Counted from the first letter of the stretch, positions 29,390 to 39,780 are shown. The stretch is 64,000 nt of DNA from an uncultured Rhizobium sp. (GCA_945952045.1 CAMFHE010000007.1:91192-155191); one strand, 5' to 3'. Numbers and translations are program-made. Notes: generated by a model from the letters alone, not told the origin.

Positions 29390-30640
29390 ATGAGCGAATT
29401 CGCCCACGATGCCGGTTTCAATACCAATCAACGCCTGAAGGACGCCCTGCTGCAACACCGGACCTTTTCCAAGGCCGGCCTGTCCGAGCGGTTGTTCGGC
29501 TTTCTGTTCTCCGGCCTCGTCTACCCGCAGATCTGGGAAGACCCTGAGGTCGACATGGAAGCGATGGACCTTGGCGCCGGCCACCGCATGGTCACCATCG
29601 CGTCCGGCGGCTGCAACATGCTCGCCTATCTCAGCCGCCATCCGGCCCGCATCGACGTCGTCGATCTCAATCCGCATCATGTCGCGCTGAACCGGCTGAA
29701 GCTCGCGGCCTTCCGCTTCCTGCCCACCCATGGCGACGTCGTGCGCCAGTTCGGCATGGAGAATATCGCCAGCAACAGCCGCGCCTACGACGCCTTCATC
29801 GCGCCGAAGCTCGATGTGGCCACCCGCCGCTACTGGAACGGTCGCACCAACGCTTTCGGCCGCCGCCGCATCGACGTCTTCAACCGCAATATCTACAAGA
29901 CCGGCCTGCTCGGCCGCTTCATCGGCGCCGGCCATCTCATCGCCCGCCTCTATGGCGTGCGCCTCTCCGAGATGATCGAAACGCGCTCGCTGCGCGAACA
30001 GCGCCAGTTTTTCGAAGCCCATGTCGCGCCGCTGTTCGACAAGCCGGCGATCCGTTGGCTGACCAGCCGCAAGAGCTCGCTCTTCGGCCTCGGCATCCCG
30101 CCGCAGCAGTTCGACGAACTGGCCTCGCTGTCGGATGGCAAGTCGCTCGCGCCGGTGCTCAAAGCCCGCCTTGAGAAGCTGAGCTGCCATTTCCCGCTGC
30201 GCGACAATTATTTCGCCTGGCAGGCCTATGCCCGTCGCTACCCGACCGGCGCGGAAGGTACGCTGCCGACCTATCTCAAGCCCGAGCATTACGACGCCAT
30301 CCGCGCCAATGCCGAACGCGTGGAAGTGCACCATGCCGGCTTCACCGAGCTTCTCGCCCAGAAGCCTGCCGCCTCCGTCGATCGCTTCGTGCTGCTCGAC
30401 GCACAGGACTGGATGACGGACAGGCAGATCAACGCGCTGTGGACCGAGATCAGCCGCACCGCCGCCTCCGGCGCCCGCGTCATCTTCCGCACCGCCGCCG
30501 AAAAGAGCGTCATCGAAGGCCGCCTGTCGCCGGCCTTGCGCGAACGCTGGACCTATCTGGGCGAGCGCTCGACCGAAATGAACCTGCGCGACCGCTCCGC
30601 CATCTATGGCGGCTTCCACATCTATGAGAAGACCGCCTGA
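29390..30640 (+). CDS. btaA: SAM:diacylglycerol 3-amino-3-carboxypropyltransferase BtaA
   Basis: BtaA makes diacylglyceryl homoserine by moving the aminocarboxypropyl group of SAM to diacylglycerol, the first step to the betaine lipid DGTS. The ATG at 29390 follows GGAGG and gives 416 residues, the normal BtaA length. Family features include SGLVYPQIWEDPEVDMEA near residue 36, the SAM-binding ITIASGGCNMLAYL-like stretch (here VTIASGGCNMLAYL) and DLNPHHVALN. The stop shares a base with the btaB start (TGATG). DGTS replaces phospholipids when phosphate is short. Confidence 0.93.
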   Translation: MSEFAHDAGFNTNQRLKDALLQHRTFSKAGLSERLFGFLFSGLVYPQIWEDPEVDMEAMDLGAGHRMVTIASGGCNMLAYLSRHPARIDVVDLNPHHVALNRLKLAAFRFLPTHGDVVRQFGMENIASNSRAYDAFIAPKLDVATRRYWNGRTNAFGRRRIDVFNRNIYKTGLLGRFIGAGHLIARLYGVRLSEMIETRSLREQRQFFEAHVAPLFDKPAIRWLTSRKSSLFGLGIPPQQFDELASLSDGKSLAPVLKARLEKLSCHFPLRDNYFAWQAYARRYPTGAEGTLPTYLKPEHYDAIRANAERVEVHHAGFTELLAQKPAASVDRFVLLDAQDWMTDRQINALWTEISRTAASGARVIFRTAAEKSVIEGRLSPALRERWTYLGERSTEMNLRDRSAIYGGFHIYEKTA

Positions 30641-31290
30641 TGACACATGTTGACGCCCATGCGCTCAGCATGGACCGGATGTATCGCTACCAGCGGCACA
30701 TCTACGACCTGACCCGCAAATATTACCTGCTCGGCCGTGACGGCACGATCCGCCGGCTGGCGCCGGCGGCCGGGGGTACGGTGCTGGAAGTCGGTTGCGG
30801 CACGGGCCGCAATCTGCTTCTGGCCGCCCGCGCCTTTCCGCAAGCCCGCCTGTTTGGCCTCGATATCTCCGCCCAGATGCTGGCGACCGCGCGGCGCAAC
30901 TTTTCCGGCAAGGACCAGATGCCGGAATTGCGCGTCGCCGATGCCTGCGCCTTCCGCGCTGAGGACTTCGGCCAGCAGGGTTTCGACCGGGTGCTGATCT
31001 CCTATGCGCTGTCGATGATCCCCGACTGGGAAGCGGCGGTCGATAGCGCGCTCGATGCGCTCAACCCTGGCGGCTCGCTGCATGTCGTCGATTTCGGCCA
31101 GCAGGAAGGACTGCCGCGATGGTTCGGCACCGGTCTCAAGGCGTGGCTCAGACGCTTCCACGTCACGCCTCGCGCCGAGCTCAACGCCGTCCTCGCTGAC
31201 AAGGCCCGACAGCGCAATGGCCGTCTCGAAGTCGAAATCATCGGCGGCGGCTATGCCTGGCGCGGCATTATTCGCCTTCCGGCCGCCTGA
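30640..31290 (+). CDS. btaB: Diacylglyceryl-homoserine N-methyltransferase BtaB
   Basis: BtaB methylates the amino group of diacylglyceryl homoserine three times with SAM to give DGTS. The 216-residue protein is a class I methyltransferase: VLEVGCGTGRNLLLAA (about 48-63) is the SAM-binding motif I, LFGLDISAQML motif II and SLHVVDFG motif IV. The N-terminal MYRYQRHIYDLTRKYYLLGRD is typical of BtaB. Assignment rests strongly on coupling to btaA. Confidence 0.93.
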   Translation: MTHVDAHALSMDRMYRYQRHIYDLTRKYYLLGRDGTIRRLAPAAGGTVLEVGCGTGRNLLLAARAFPQARLFGLDISAQMLATARRNFSGKDQMPELRVADACAFRAEDFGQQGFDRVLISYALSMIPDWEAAVDSALDALNPGGSLHVVDFGQQEGLPRWFGTGLKAWLRRFHVTPRAELNAVLADKARQRNGRLEVEIIGGGYAWRGIIRLPAA

Positions 31291-31417
31291 GGGCCTTGCA
31301 ACTAACCGAATTTTTACGTTGTTATGGTGAAGAAGAGGTTCACGCCTCTGGGGGACATCGAATCACGGAAACCGTTCAGTGGGCGCCAATCATCTTGCCA
31401 TGCTCTGTGGGATGCTC

Positions 31418-32200
31418 ATGCGGCGTTTTCTTCTTGCGTTTCTCCCCCTCGCCCTCGTGCTCGGCGGCTGCACGTCGTCGAGTTACGATCTGATCGAAAC
31501 TGCGGCGATCTCGCCGAAATTCCAGGACAGCGATCCGCAGGATTTCGGCCCGAAGCATCCGAGCAAGCATCCGATCCACGGTATCGACATCTCCAAATGG
31601 CAAGGCGATATCGAGTGGCAGAAAGTGAAAGCCTCCGGCGTTTCCTTCGCCTTTATCAAGGCCACCGAGGGCAAGGACAGGCTCGATCCGAAGTTCAACG
31701 AATACTGGCAGCGCGCCGGCGCCGTCGGTATCCCTTACGCGCCCTATCATTTCTATTATTTCTGCTCCACCGCCGACGAACAGGCCGATTGGTTCATCCG
31801 CAACGTGCCGAAGGTCGCGATGCGCCTGCCGCCGGTTCTGGACGTCGAATGGAACGGCGAATCCAAGACCTGCACCACCCGGCCCGATCCTTCGACGGTG
31901 CGCAGCGAGATCAAGCGTTTCATGGACCGGCTGGAGGCCTATTACGGCAAACGGCCGATCATCTATACCTCCGTCGATTTCCACCGCGACAATCTCGTCG
32001 GCTATTTCAGCGATTATTACTTCTGGGTGCGTTCCGTCGCTGCCCACCCTGAAAAGACCTATGCCGACCGCCGCTGGGCCTTCTGGCAATATACATCCAC
32101 GGCGGAAGTGCCCGGCATCAAGGGCAACACCGATATCAACGTCTTCGTCGGCTCGGTGAAGAACTGGAAGAAGTGGCTGGCCTCGGTCAACGCCTCCTGA
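31418..32200 (+). CDS. GH25-family muramidase-like lipoprotein
   Basis: A predicted lipoprotein with a glycoside hydrolase family 25 (Chalaropsis lysozyme) domain. From the ATG at 31418 it has 260 residues: a short signal with the lipobox LVLGGC (C18), then the catalytic barrel. Catalytic-type acidic residues appear in HGIDISKWQGDIEW and in the PPVLDVEWNG strand. FWQYTS and GNTDINVF near the end are also family hallmarks. The start is uncertain, since ATG codons at 31379, 31400 and 31412 are in frame, but this one has GGGA at good spacing. It probably cleaves MurNAc-GlcNAc bonds in the periplasm. Confidence 0.87.
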   Translation: MRRFLLAFLPLALVLGGCTSSSYDLIETAAISPKFQDSDPQDFGPKHPSKHPIHGIDISKWQGDIEWQKVKASGVSFAFIKATEGKDRLDPKFNEYWQRAGAVGIPYAPYHFYYFCSTADEQADWFIRNVPKVAMRLPPVLDVEWNGESKTCTTRPDPSTVRSEIKRFMDRLEAYYGKRPIIYTSVDFHRDNLVGYFSDYYFWVRSVAAHPEKTYADRRWAFWQYTSTAEVPGIKGNTDINVFVGSVKNWKKWLASVNAS

Positions 32201-32387
32201 TTTCGCCGCCAGATCACCTCCAGCAAAAGCGATTGCCGGATGTTGCGAAAACCATACCAGGAAGCAGACATTGAAGCATTTTCGGGCCAAGAACCGTAAA
32301 TGCCTGGGAGCGAGACCGCCGGTTTCTTGCTTCCGTCACAATGTTCTGGAAAAGCCGGCACACGAAAACGACATAAAGGATTGCCGC

Positions 32388-33578
32388 ATGAACTCTCGTC
32401 TCGTCCGCCGTTTCGGTCTCGCGCTCGCTTTGGGAACGCTGCTGGCCTCGACCGCCTCGGCCGAACAATGCGGCGGCGATCTCTCCGCCTTTCTCGCCGG
32501 CGTCAAGGCCGAAGCCGTCGCCAAGGGTATCCCGGCCGAAGCCGCCGACAAGGCGCTGGCCGGCGCTCAGATCGACCAGAAGGTACTGTCGCGCGACCGC
32601 GCACAGGGCGTCTTCCGCCAGACCTTCCTCGAATTCTCGCAGCGCACCGTCTCCAAGGGCCGTCTCGATCTCGGCGCCAAGAAGATCAAGGAATATGCCT
32701 CCGTCTTCAAGCGCGCCGAAGACGAGTTCGGTGTGCCCGCCGGCGTCATCACCGCCTTCTGGGCGATGGAAACCGACTTCGGCGCCGTGCAGGGCGATTT
32801 CAACACCCGCAACGCGCTGGTGACCCTCTCGCATGATTGCCGCCGCCCGGAATTGTTCCGGCCGCAGCTCATCGCCCTCATCGAGATGGTGCAGCATGGC
32901 GACGTCGATCCGCAGACCAATACCGGCGCCTGGGCCGGCGAAATCGGCCAAGTGCAGATGCTGCCCAAGGACATCATCGCCTTCGGCGTCGATGGCGACG
33001 GCGATGGCCATGAAAGCCTGAAGACCAGCGCGCCGGACGCGATCATGACCGCCGCCAAGTTCATCCAGCATCTCGGCTTCAAGCGCGGCGAACCCTGGAT
33101 CCAGGAAGTGACGCTGCCAAAGGAATTGCCCTTCGAGAAATCCGGCCTCGGCGGCACGATGACCGCTGGCGAATGGTTCTCGCTCGGCGTGAAGCCACGC
33201 GACGGCAATACGGCGTTTTCGTCGCTACCGGCCTCGCTGGTGCTGCCGCAGGGCCGCAACGGCCCGGCCTTCATCTCCTATCCGAACTTCAACATCTATC
33301 TGGAATGGAACAAGTCGTTCATCTACACGACGTCGGCAGCCTATTTCGCCACGCGTCTGATGGGCGCCGAGCCCTATCTCAAGGGCACACCGGAACAGGG
33401 CCTCACCCCCGACGACATGAAGGGCCTGCAGACCAAGCTGCAGCAGCGCGGACATGATGTCGGCGAAATCGACGGCATCCTCGGCTCCGGCACCCGCGTC
33501 GCCATCCAGAAGGAACAGCAGCGCCTCGGCATGGCTGCCGACGGCTGGGCAACGCCCGCGCTTCTGAACGCGCTCTGA
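32388..33578 (+). CDS. Lytic murein transglycosylase, MltB family, with peptidoglycan-binding domain
   Basis: A 396-residue exported enzyme. The signal peptide ends near STASA-EQC (about 25). The family 3 transglycosylase domain spans about 30-320, with the catalytic glutamate E129 in FWAMETDFG and the GEIGQVQMLP segment. A PG_binding_1 domain fills the C-terminus (about 340-396, LQTKLQQRGHDVGEIDGILG). There is no lipobox, so the mature protein is probably soluble in the periplasm. The ATG at 32388 follows AAAGGA; the frame's earlier ATG adds a non-signal-like extension. Confidence 0.92.
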   Translation: MNSRLVRRFGLALALGTLLASTASAEQCGGDLSAFLAGVKAEAVAKGIPAEAADKALAGAQIDQKVLSRDRAQGVFRQTFLEFSQRTVSKGRLDLGAKKIKEYASVFKRAEDEFGVPAGVITAFWAMETDFGAVQGDFNTRNALVTLSHDCRRPELFRPQLIALIEMVQHGDVDPQTNTGAWAGEIGQVQMLPKDIIAFGVDGDGDGHESLKTSAPDAIMTAAKFIQHLGFKRGEPWIQEVTLPKELPFEKSGLGGTMTAGEWFSLGVKPRDGNTAFSSLPASLVLPQGRNGPAFISYPNFNIYLEWNKSFIYTTSAAYFATRLMGAEPYLKGTPEQGLTPDDMKGLQTKLQQRGHDVGEIDGILGSGTRVAIQKEQQRLGMAADGWATPALLNAL

Positions 33579-33587
33579 TCGCCTGAC

Positions 33588-33618
33588 GCCCCGCCCTTCG
33601 AAAGAAAGGCGGGGCTCT
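33588..33618 (+). terminator. Terminator after the MltB-type gene
   Basis: GCCCCGCC at 33588-33595 pairs with GGCGGGGC at 33608-33615, with a short A/T-rich loop, followed by TCTTT. Confidence 0.75.
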
Positions 33619-33694
33619 TTGTCTCAGTGACAAGAATCGGGTGGTCCCGCGCCGGCCGTCATCCTAAGCACGATTCCGTTCAGGAGGAATCGCC

Positions 33695-34609
33695 ATGGCC
33701 GAAGTCACCGCCCCCCGCATGAATGCCCTGACATGGGGCCTGCTTTTGCTGCTCGGCCTGATCTGGGGCGGCTCGTTCTTTTTCGCCCGTGTCGCCGTCC
33801 AGCATATCCCGCCCTTCACGCTGGTCTTTCTGCGCCTCTTCCTCGCCGCGCTTGCCCTGCATATCTACCTGCATGGCGGACACGACCTTTATAGCTGCCT
33901 GCGCCGCCGCTGGCGCGAATTCGCCATTCTCGGCCTGCTCAACAATGCCGTGCCGCATGTGCTGATCTTTTCCGGCCAGACGCAGATCGGCGCCGGCCTC
34001 GCCTCGATCCTCAATGCCACGACGCCGATCTGGACGGTGCTGGTCGCCAATAGCTTCACGCCCGACGAAAAGCTGACAGGCCAGAAACTCGCCGGCTGCA
34101 TCCTCGGCCTCATGGGCACGGCGGTGCTGATCGGCCCCGGCGCTTTCGCCAAGAGCGACATTCCCTTCTGGGCGCTGTTGCTGCCGGTTCTCGGCGCCGT
34201 CTCCTATGGTATTGCGGCAACCTATGGCAAACGCTTCCGCGGCCTGCCCGCCCCCGTCACGGCCACGGGGCAGTTGACCTTCTCGTCGCTGATGATGTTG
34301 CCCGCCTGCCTCGTCATCGACAACCCCTGGACGCTGCCGATGCCGCCGCTCGACGTCATCCTGGCGGTGCTGGGCCTCGCGCTGCTTTCGACCGCCTTCG
34401 CCTACATTCTGTTCTTCCGCATCATGAGCCTTGCGGGCGCCACAAACACTTCGCTGGTGACGCTGATCGTGCCGCCCGGCGCCATTCTGCTTGGCGCCAT
34501 CTTCCTCGGCGAAAGGCTGGGATGGGAAGACATGGCCGGCATGGCCCTCATCGGTGCGGGACTCATCGTGCTCGACGGCCGACTCGCCGGAAGGTTGCGG
34601 CGGGCTTGA
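33695..34609 (+). CDS. EamA-family (DMT) transporter
   Basis: A 304-residue inner-membrane protein with about ten helices arranged as two EamA repeats, the drug/metabolite transporter fold. LGLIWGGSFFFARVAV opens the first repeat and ALLSTAFAYILFFRIMSLAGAT with GAIFLGERLGWEDMAGMALIGAGL closes the second. Such proteins usually export metabolites or amino acids; the substrate is not evident. A strong GGAGGAA lies before the ATG. It appears to be a single-gene unit. Confidence 0.85.
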   Translation: MAEVTAPRMNALTWGLLLLLGLIWGGSFFFARVAVQHIPPFTLVFLRLFLAALALHIYLHGGHDLYSCLRRRWREFAILGLLNNAVPHVLIFSGQTQIGAGLASILNATTPIWTVLVANSFTPDEKLTGQKLAGCILGLMGTAVLIGPGAFAKSDIPFWALLLPVLGAVSYGIAATYGKRFRGLPAPVTATGQLTFSSLMMLPACLVIDNPWTLPMPPLDVILAVLGLALLSTAFAYILFFRIMSLAGATNTSLVTLIVPPGAILLGAIFLGERLGWEDMAGMALIGAGLIVLDGRLAGRLRRA

Positions 34610-34900
34610 TGAAAGCGGCTGTGGATCAAGTCAAGAAATACCAGTTAACCAATTGAACGGAAATGATAATTTAACCCAGACCCCTGTGGAAAACCGGGCT
34701 TTTCAGGTGTGTTTGACGAGACTCACCAAATGTAAATCAATCCAAATAAAGCGTGAATTTTTTTCGTCTTAAATTCCATGGACTTACTCGACAATTGCTG
34801 CGGAAAACGCGATCCGCTCCCGCAATGCAGCATGGAAAAGGCTTTCCGACCGACATATTTCAGACATATGTTTTAACGGTCAACGCAAGGAGGCACGCAA
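34610..34900. other. AT-rich intergenic region before the small membrane peptide gene
   Basis: A 291-base non-coding stretch, clearly richer in A/T than its surroundings, especially 34640-34790. It likely carries the promoter for the 25-residue gene downstream. A TTGACG at 34709-34714 is a possible -35 element, but no good -10 follows at normal spacing. Confidence 0.4.
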
Positions 34901-34978
34901 ATGGGACTCACCTATTCTTTCAATGTCCTTCTCGTCGGTGCAGCGATTGCATTCATCGGGGCCATGCTTTTCATTTGA
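34901..34978 (+). CDS. 25-residue single-helix membrane peptide
   Basis: A small gene: an ATG eight bases after AAGGAGG, 25 codons and a TGA. The peptide starts MGLTYSFN and then is one hydrophobic helix rich in Val, Ala, Ile, Gly and Phe, ending MLFI with no charged residue anywhere. It fits an inner-membrane single-span microprotein. It has an AT-rich upstream region and a strong terminator about 75 bases downstream. I do not recognise the family. Similar small hydrophobic proteins regulate transporters or envelope stress in other bacteria, but nothing here shows the role. Confidence 0.65.
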   Translation: MGLTYSFNVLLVGAAIAFIGAMLFI

Positions 34979-35050
34979 AAGGCCCGGCATAAGGGTCATG
35001 TCCGTCATTAATGACTTTGGACCCATTCGTACAAACTCTAAGCAAGACAA

Positions 35051-35078
35051 ACCCATGGCGGATCCCGCCATGGGTTTT
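35051..35078. terminator. Strong bidirectional terminator between the small gene and metF
   Basis: An 11-bp perfect stem (35051-35061 with 35065-35075), loop of 3, with TTT on the plus side and an A-run complement on the other, so it can end both the plus-strand small gene and the minus-strand sahR-metF transcript. Confidence 0.85.
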
Positions 35079-35107
35079 ACATTTCAAGACCTGCCATATG
35101 TCTGGGA

Positions 35108-36013
35108 TCAGGCTGCCGCGCCGGCCGCCGTGTTTGCCGACTTGAGGCCGAGCAGGCGAAGGGCGCGGTCGGTCAGCGGCGCACGGTTCATCGTGTAGAT
35201 GTGGAATTCGTGGATGCCGCGGCGATAGAGATCGGCCATCTGCTCGGCGGCCAGCTCCGCCGCAGCCGTTGCGCGGGCGATGGGATCGTCGTCGAGATGC
35301 GCCAGCCTTGCATCGAGGGCGGCGGGAATGCCGGCCCCGCAGGCGCCGGCGAAACGCTTGAGCTGCTGCAGGTTTTGGATCGGCATGATCCCCGGCACGA
35401 CGGGAATGCGGATACCGGCGGCGCGCACCTTCTCCAGGTAACTCTCGAACGTGTCGTTATCGAAGAAGAACTGTGTCAGCGCCCGCGTCGCGCCCGCATC
35501 GACCTTGCGCTTGAGCATATCGATATCGGCGGCGACATCGGCGCTTTCCGGATGCTTCTCCGGATAGGCGGAGACGGAAATCTCGAAATTGTCGATCTCG
35601 CGTAAGCCGGCCACAAGTTCAGCCGCGTTGGCGTAACCGCCGGGATGCGGCTGGTAGGCGGCGCCGACGCCATTGGACGGATCGCCGCGCAGGGCCACGA
35701 AATGGCGCACGCCGATGCTGCGGAAATCTTCCACCACCTGCGCCACGTCTTCGCGCGTCGCGCCGACGCAGGTGAGGTGCGAGGCGGTGCTGAGCGGCGT
35801 GTGGCGCAGCAGGCGCTCGACGGTGCTGCGCGTCGGCTCACGGGTCGAGCCGCCTGCGCCATAGGTCACCGAAACGAATTCGGGTTGCCAGACCGAGAGA
35901 TCATCGACGGTGGACCACAATTGCCCCGCCATCTCCTCGGATTTCGGCGGGAAGAATTCGAAGGACAAACGAATTCGGGCAGCGTCGAGGGAAGAAAGAA
36001 GGGGCTGGGACAT
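35108..36013 (-). CDS. metF: Methylenetetrahydrofolate reductase MetF
   Basis: MetF reduces 5,10-methylene-THF to 5-methyl-THF, the methyl donor for methionine synthesis. The 301-residue FAD TIM barrel shows FEFFPPKSEEM near residue 19, SVTYGAGGSTRE (about 48-59), LRGDPSNG and GATRALTQFFFDNDTF, all characteristic. It starts one base after the stop of the sahR-like gene, so both are on one transcript, likely controlled by the palindromic operator upstream of sahR. Confidence 0.96.
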   Translation of the reverse strand: MSQPLLSSLDAARIRLSFEFFPPKSEEMAGQLWSTVDDLSVWQPEFVSVTYGAGGSTREPTRSTVERLLRHTPLSTASHLTCVGATREDVAQVVEDFRSIGVRHFVALRGDPSNGVGAAYQPHPGGYANAAELVAGLREIDNFEISVSAYPEKHPESADVAADIDMLKRKVDAGATRALTQFFFDNDTFESYLEKVRAAGIRIPVVPGIMPIQNLQQLKRFAGACGAGIPAALDARLAHLDDDPIARATAAAELAAEQMADLYRRGIHEFHIYTMNRAPLTDRALRLLGLKSANTAAGAAA

Positions 36014-36014
36014 G

Positions 36015-37031
36015 TTAGCTCCTGTCGGGACTGGAAGAATTGGAATGCGACGGGCGGCGATCCTGCGCCAGCCAGATGGTTACGGTCAGGCTACCCTGCC
36101 CGCTTTGGTTACCCTGCGCGCCCGAATGCAGATCGACAGCACGCACGAGGTCGAGACCGGCGCGCTTCAGCCAGTCCGCCATCGTCTGGTGCGAGAAGCC
36201 GAGGCGCACATGGGCATGCTCGTCGCGCAGATGGTCAAGTGTGTGCGGCGCGAGATCGATGATCACGAGCCGGCCGCCGGCTTTCAGCATCCGCGCCGCC
36301 TCCGATATCGCCAGCTCCGGCTGGTCGAGGAAGTGCAGCACCTGATGGATGGTCACCAGATCATATTCGTTGCCGTCATAGGCGAGGTTGAGGATGTCGC
36401 CATGGCGCACCGTCGCCTTGCTGACGCCGGCGCGGTCGAGATTGGCGCGCGCCACCGCCAGCATGTCGCGGCTGGCGTCGATGCCGAGCGCCCGGTCGTA
36501 ATAGGGCTCCAGCAATTCGAGGATGCGGCCTGTGCCGGTGCCGAGATCGAGCAGCGCGCCGACGGGATGCTTACCGATCTGCTCGACCAGCGCCGCATCG
36601 ATATCGTCGTCGCTGACCTGAAGACGGCGCAGCTCGTCCCATTCGGATGCATTGCGGCTGAAATAGTCCTGCGCGCGCTCCGAGCGCTGGCGCTTGACGG
36701 CAGCCAGTCGCTCGCCGTCACGTTGAAGCACGCTGTCGCTGGGCGCCGTGGCGGAAAGGATGGTGCGGGCGAGACTGGCTGCGCTGGCATCGCGGCGGAA
36801 GCCGAAATAGGCCCAGGCGCCTTCCTGGTAACGGTCGACGATCCCCGCCTCCGCCAGAAGCTTCAGGTGGCGTGAAATGCGCGGCTGCGACTGGCCGAGA
36901 ATTTCGGTAAGATCGGAGACGGTCAGGTCGCCCTCGGCCAGCAACGCCAGCAGACGCAGCCGCGTCGGCTCGGCCGCCGCCTTCAGAATATCCACCAGAT
37001 TGTCCAGCCCGAAGGTCGTCAGGTTCTTCAT
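36015..37031 (-). CDS. sahR: ArsR-family regulator with methyltransferase-like sensor domain, SahR type
   Basis: A 338-residue two-domain protein. Residues 1-90 are an ArsR-type winged helix (LKAAAEPTRLRLLALLAEGDLTVSDL, then QSQPRISRHLKLLAEAGIV as recognition helix). Residues about 140-260 are a SAM-methyltransferase fold with LLDLGTGTGRILELL. This arrangement is that of SahR, a repressor that binds S-adenosylhomocysteine and controls SAM-cycle genes, metF among them. Pairing with metF and a perfect palindrome over its promoter support the assignment. No zinc or arsenite cysteine motif is evident, arguing against metal sensing. Confidence 0.85.
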   Translation of the reverse strand: MKNLTTFGLDNLVDILKAAAEPTRLRLLALLAEGDLTVSDLTEILGQSQPRISRHLKLLAEAGIVDRYQEGAWAYFGFRRDASAASLARTILSATAPSDSVLQRDGERLAAVKRQRSERAQDYFSRNASEWDELRRLQVSDDDIDAALVEQIGKHPVGALLDLGTGTGRILELLEPYYDRALGIDASRDMLAVARANLDRAGVSKATVRHGDILNLAYDGNEYDLVTIHQVLHFLDQPELAISEAARMLKAGGRLVIIDLAPHTLDHLRDEHAHVRLGFSHQTMADWLKRAGLDLVRAVDLHSGAQGNQSGQGSLTVTIWLAQDRRPSHSNSSSPDRS

Positions 37032-37047
37032 CTCTCATCCAATCAAG

Positions 37048-37067
37048 ACATAAAGATATCTTTATGT
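37048..37067. promoter_or_regulatory. Perfect 20-bp palindrome, putative SahR operator
   Basis: ACATAAAGATATCTTTATGT reads the same on both strands and lies 17 bases upstream of the sahR ATG. On the minus strand a TTGCGT -35 (37082-37087) and a TAAAGA -10 (37059-37064) are 17 bases apart, so the palindrome covers the -10. A repressor bound here would block RNA polymerase. The motif resembles published SahR sites as I recall them. Confidence 0.8.
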
Positions 37068-37112
37068 GATTAAGCGACGATACGCAAGCGCCAATGTCCG
37101 CCACCAACAAAA

Positions 37113-37133
37113 AACCCCGGCAAAGCCGGGGTT
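37113..37133 (-). terminator. Terminator of ettA
   Basis: AACCCCGGC at 37113-37121 pairs with 37125-37133 over a three-base loop; on the minus strand it is followed by TTTTTTGTTGG. Confidence 0.88.
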
Positions 37134-37160
37134 CGCTGTAGTGTCGAAAAGAGCGTCCGT

Positions 37161-38810
<1,650 letters not shown>

Positions 38811-38902
38811 AGGGACAATCACTCCGCACGAGGGGGAAATATGGGATGTGCCGCTATGTAGGCGAAATGCGCCACGCGGGCAATCACCAAACGTCCGGCC
38901 GC

Positions 38903-39628
38903 CTATTGGAAACCCGCCGCATCCACCTCGCCTTCGGGGCAACCGAACTTCGTGGCGCCGGCCGCGGCGATCCGCTCGGCCAGCCCGGCCGTCCCCTTCA
39001 AGTCACCACCGAGACCGATGGTCAGCTCCACCACCAGCCGGCGGCCACCGTCGTCGCGGCAGCTCATCCGCACCCGTTCGCCGGCGCCATCGCCGAAGGC
39101 CTGCGCGAAAGCCGCCTTCACCTCCGCCTCGCGAACGGTCTTGCCGATCCTGTCCCGAAACAATGTTGCGACCGCTGACGCGTTCAACTCCTCCATCAAG
39201 GAAACCGAGAGGCCGAAATAGCCGCTCGGGTCGAGGTCCGAACAGGTGCCATGCTTGATCCATTCGTGACGGTCGAGGCCGGATTGGGCGCCGGGCATCA
39301 GTCCCGCCAGCTTGGTCGCGAGTGGCTCCGGCAGGATGACCGGCGGCAACTCAAGCCAGCCGCGTGGCTTGTCACGCGCCTTTTCGGCCTCGGTCACGCC
39401 GCAATAGGATTGCCGCATGCGCCATAGCCCGTGAAGGGAAAAGCGCGTTGCGTCGGCGCGCTCGACGGTTTGCGAGCGGCATTCGGGCAGTTTTCTCCGC
39501 CCCTCGCAAAAGGCCGGTTGCCAGCTCGCCGCGAGGATGAACGTGGTTCGACCGTCCTTCGCCAACGACGGGAAGCAAGAGAGACACATCAGGGCAATGC
39601 CGCAAAGCGCCAGCCATACGATCCGCAT
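38903..39628 (-). CDS. Secreted ribonuclease T2 family protein
   Basis: RNase T2 enzymes degrade RNA outside the cytoplasm through a 2',3'-cyclic phosphate. The ATG at 39628 follows GGGAG and opens a signal peptide (cleavage near SLA-KDG, residue 23), giving 241 residues. Both catalytic segments are present: CAS1 as SLHGLW (64-69) and CAS2 as HEWIKHGTC (121-129), with the two histidines and the Glu/Lys. Six or more cysteines suggest disulfides and export. Likely role is scavenging RNA for phosphate or nucleosides. Confidence 0.9.
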   Translation of the reverse strand: MRIVWLALCGIALMCLSCFPSLAKDGRTTFILAASWQPAFCEGRRKLPECRSQTVERADATRFSLHGLWRMRQSYCGVTEAEKARDKPRGWLELPPVILPEPLATKLAGLMPGAQSGLDRHEWIKHGTCSDLDPSGYFGLSVSLMEELNASAVATLFRDRIGKTVREAEVKAAFAQAFGDGAGERVRMSCRDDGGRRLVVELTIGLGGDLKGTAGLAERIAAAGATKFGCPEGEVDAAGFQ

Positions 39629-39780
39629 CGCTATCTCCCATGAGAACAAAACAGGATCAAATAATCACAATACGCGTCCATCCGCAATCGCAATTCACGT
39701 TTAACGCGAGTCATTTCCACAGCCGCCTTGCCTTTGCCTAAAAAATACTCTCCCTTGCCGTTCCACGGAGAGGAATCGCA

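Noticed and set aside
36015..37031. Arsenite or metal-sensing ArsR repressor
   Set aside because: No ELCVC-type or other metal-binding cysteine cluster is present; the fused methyltransferase fold and metF partner fit SahR better.
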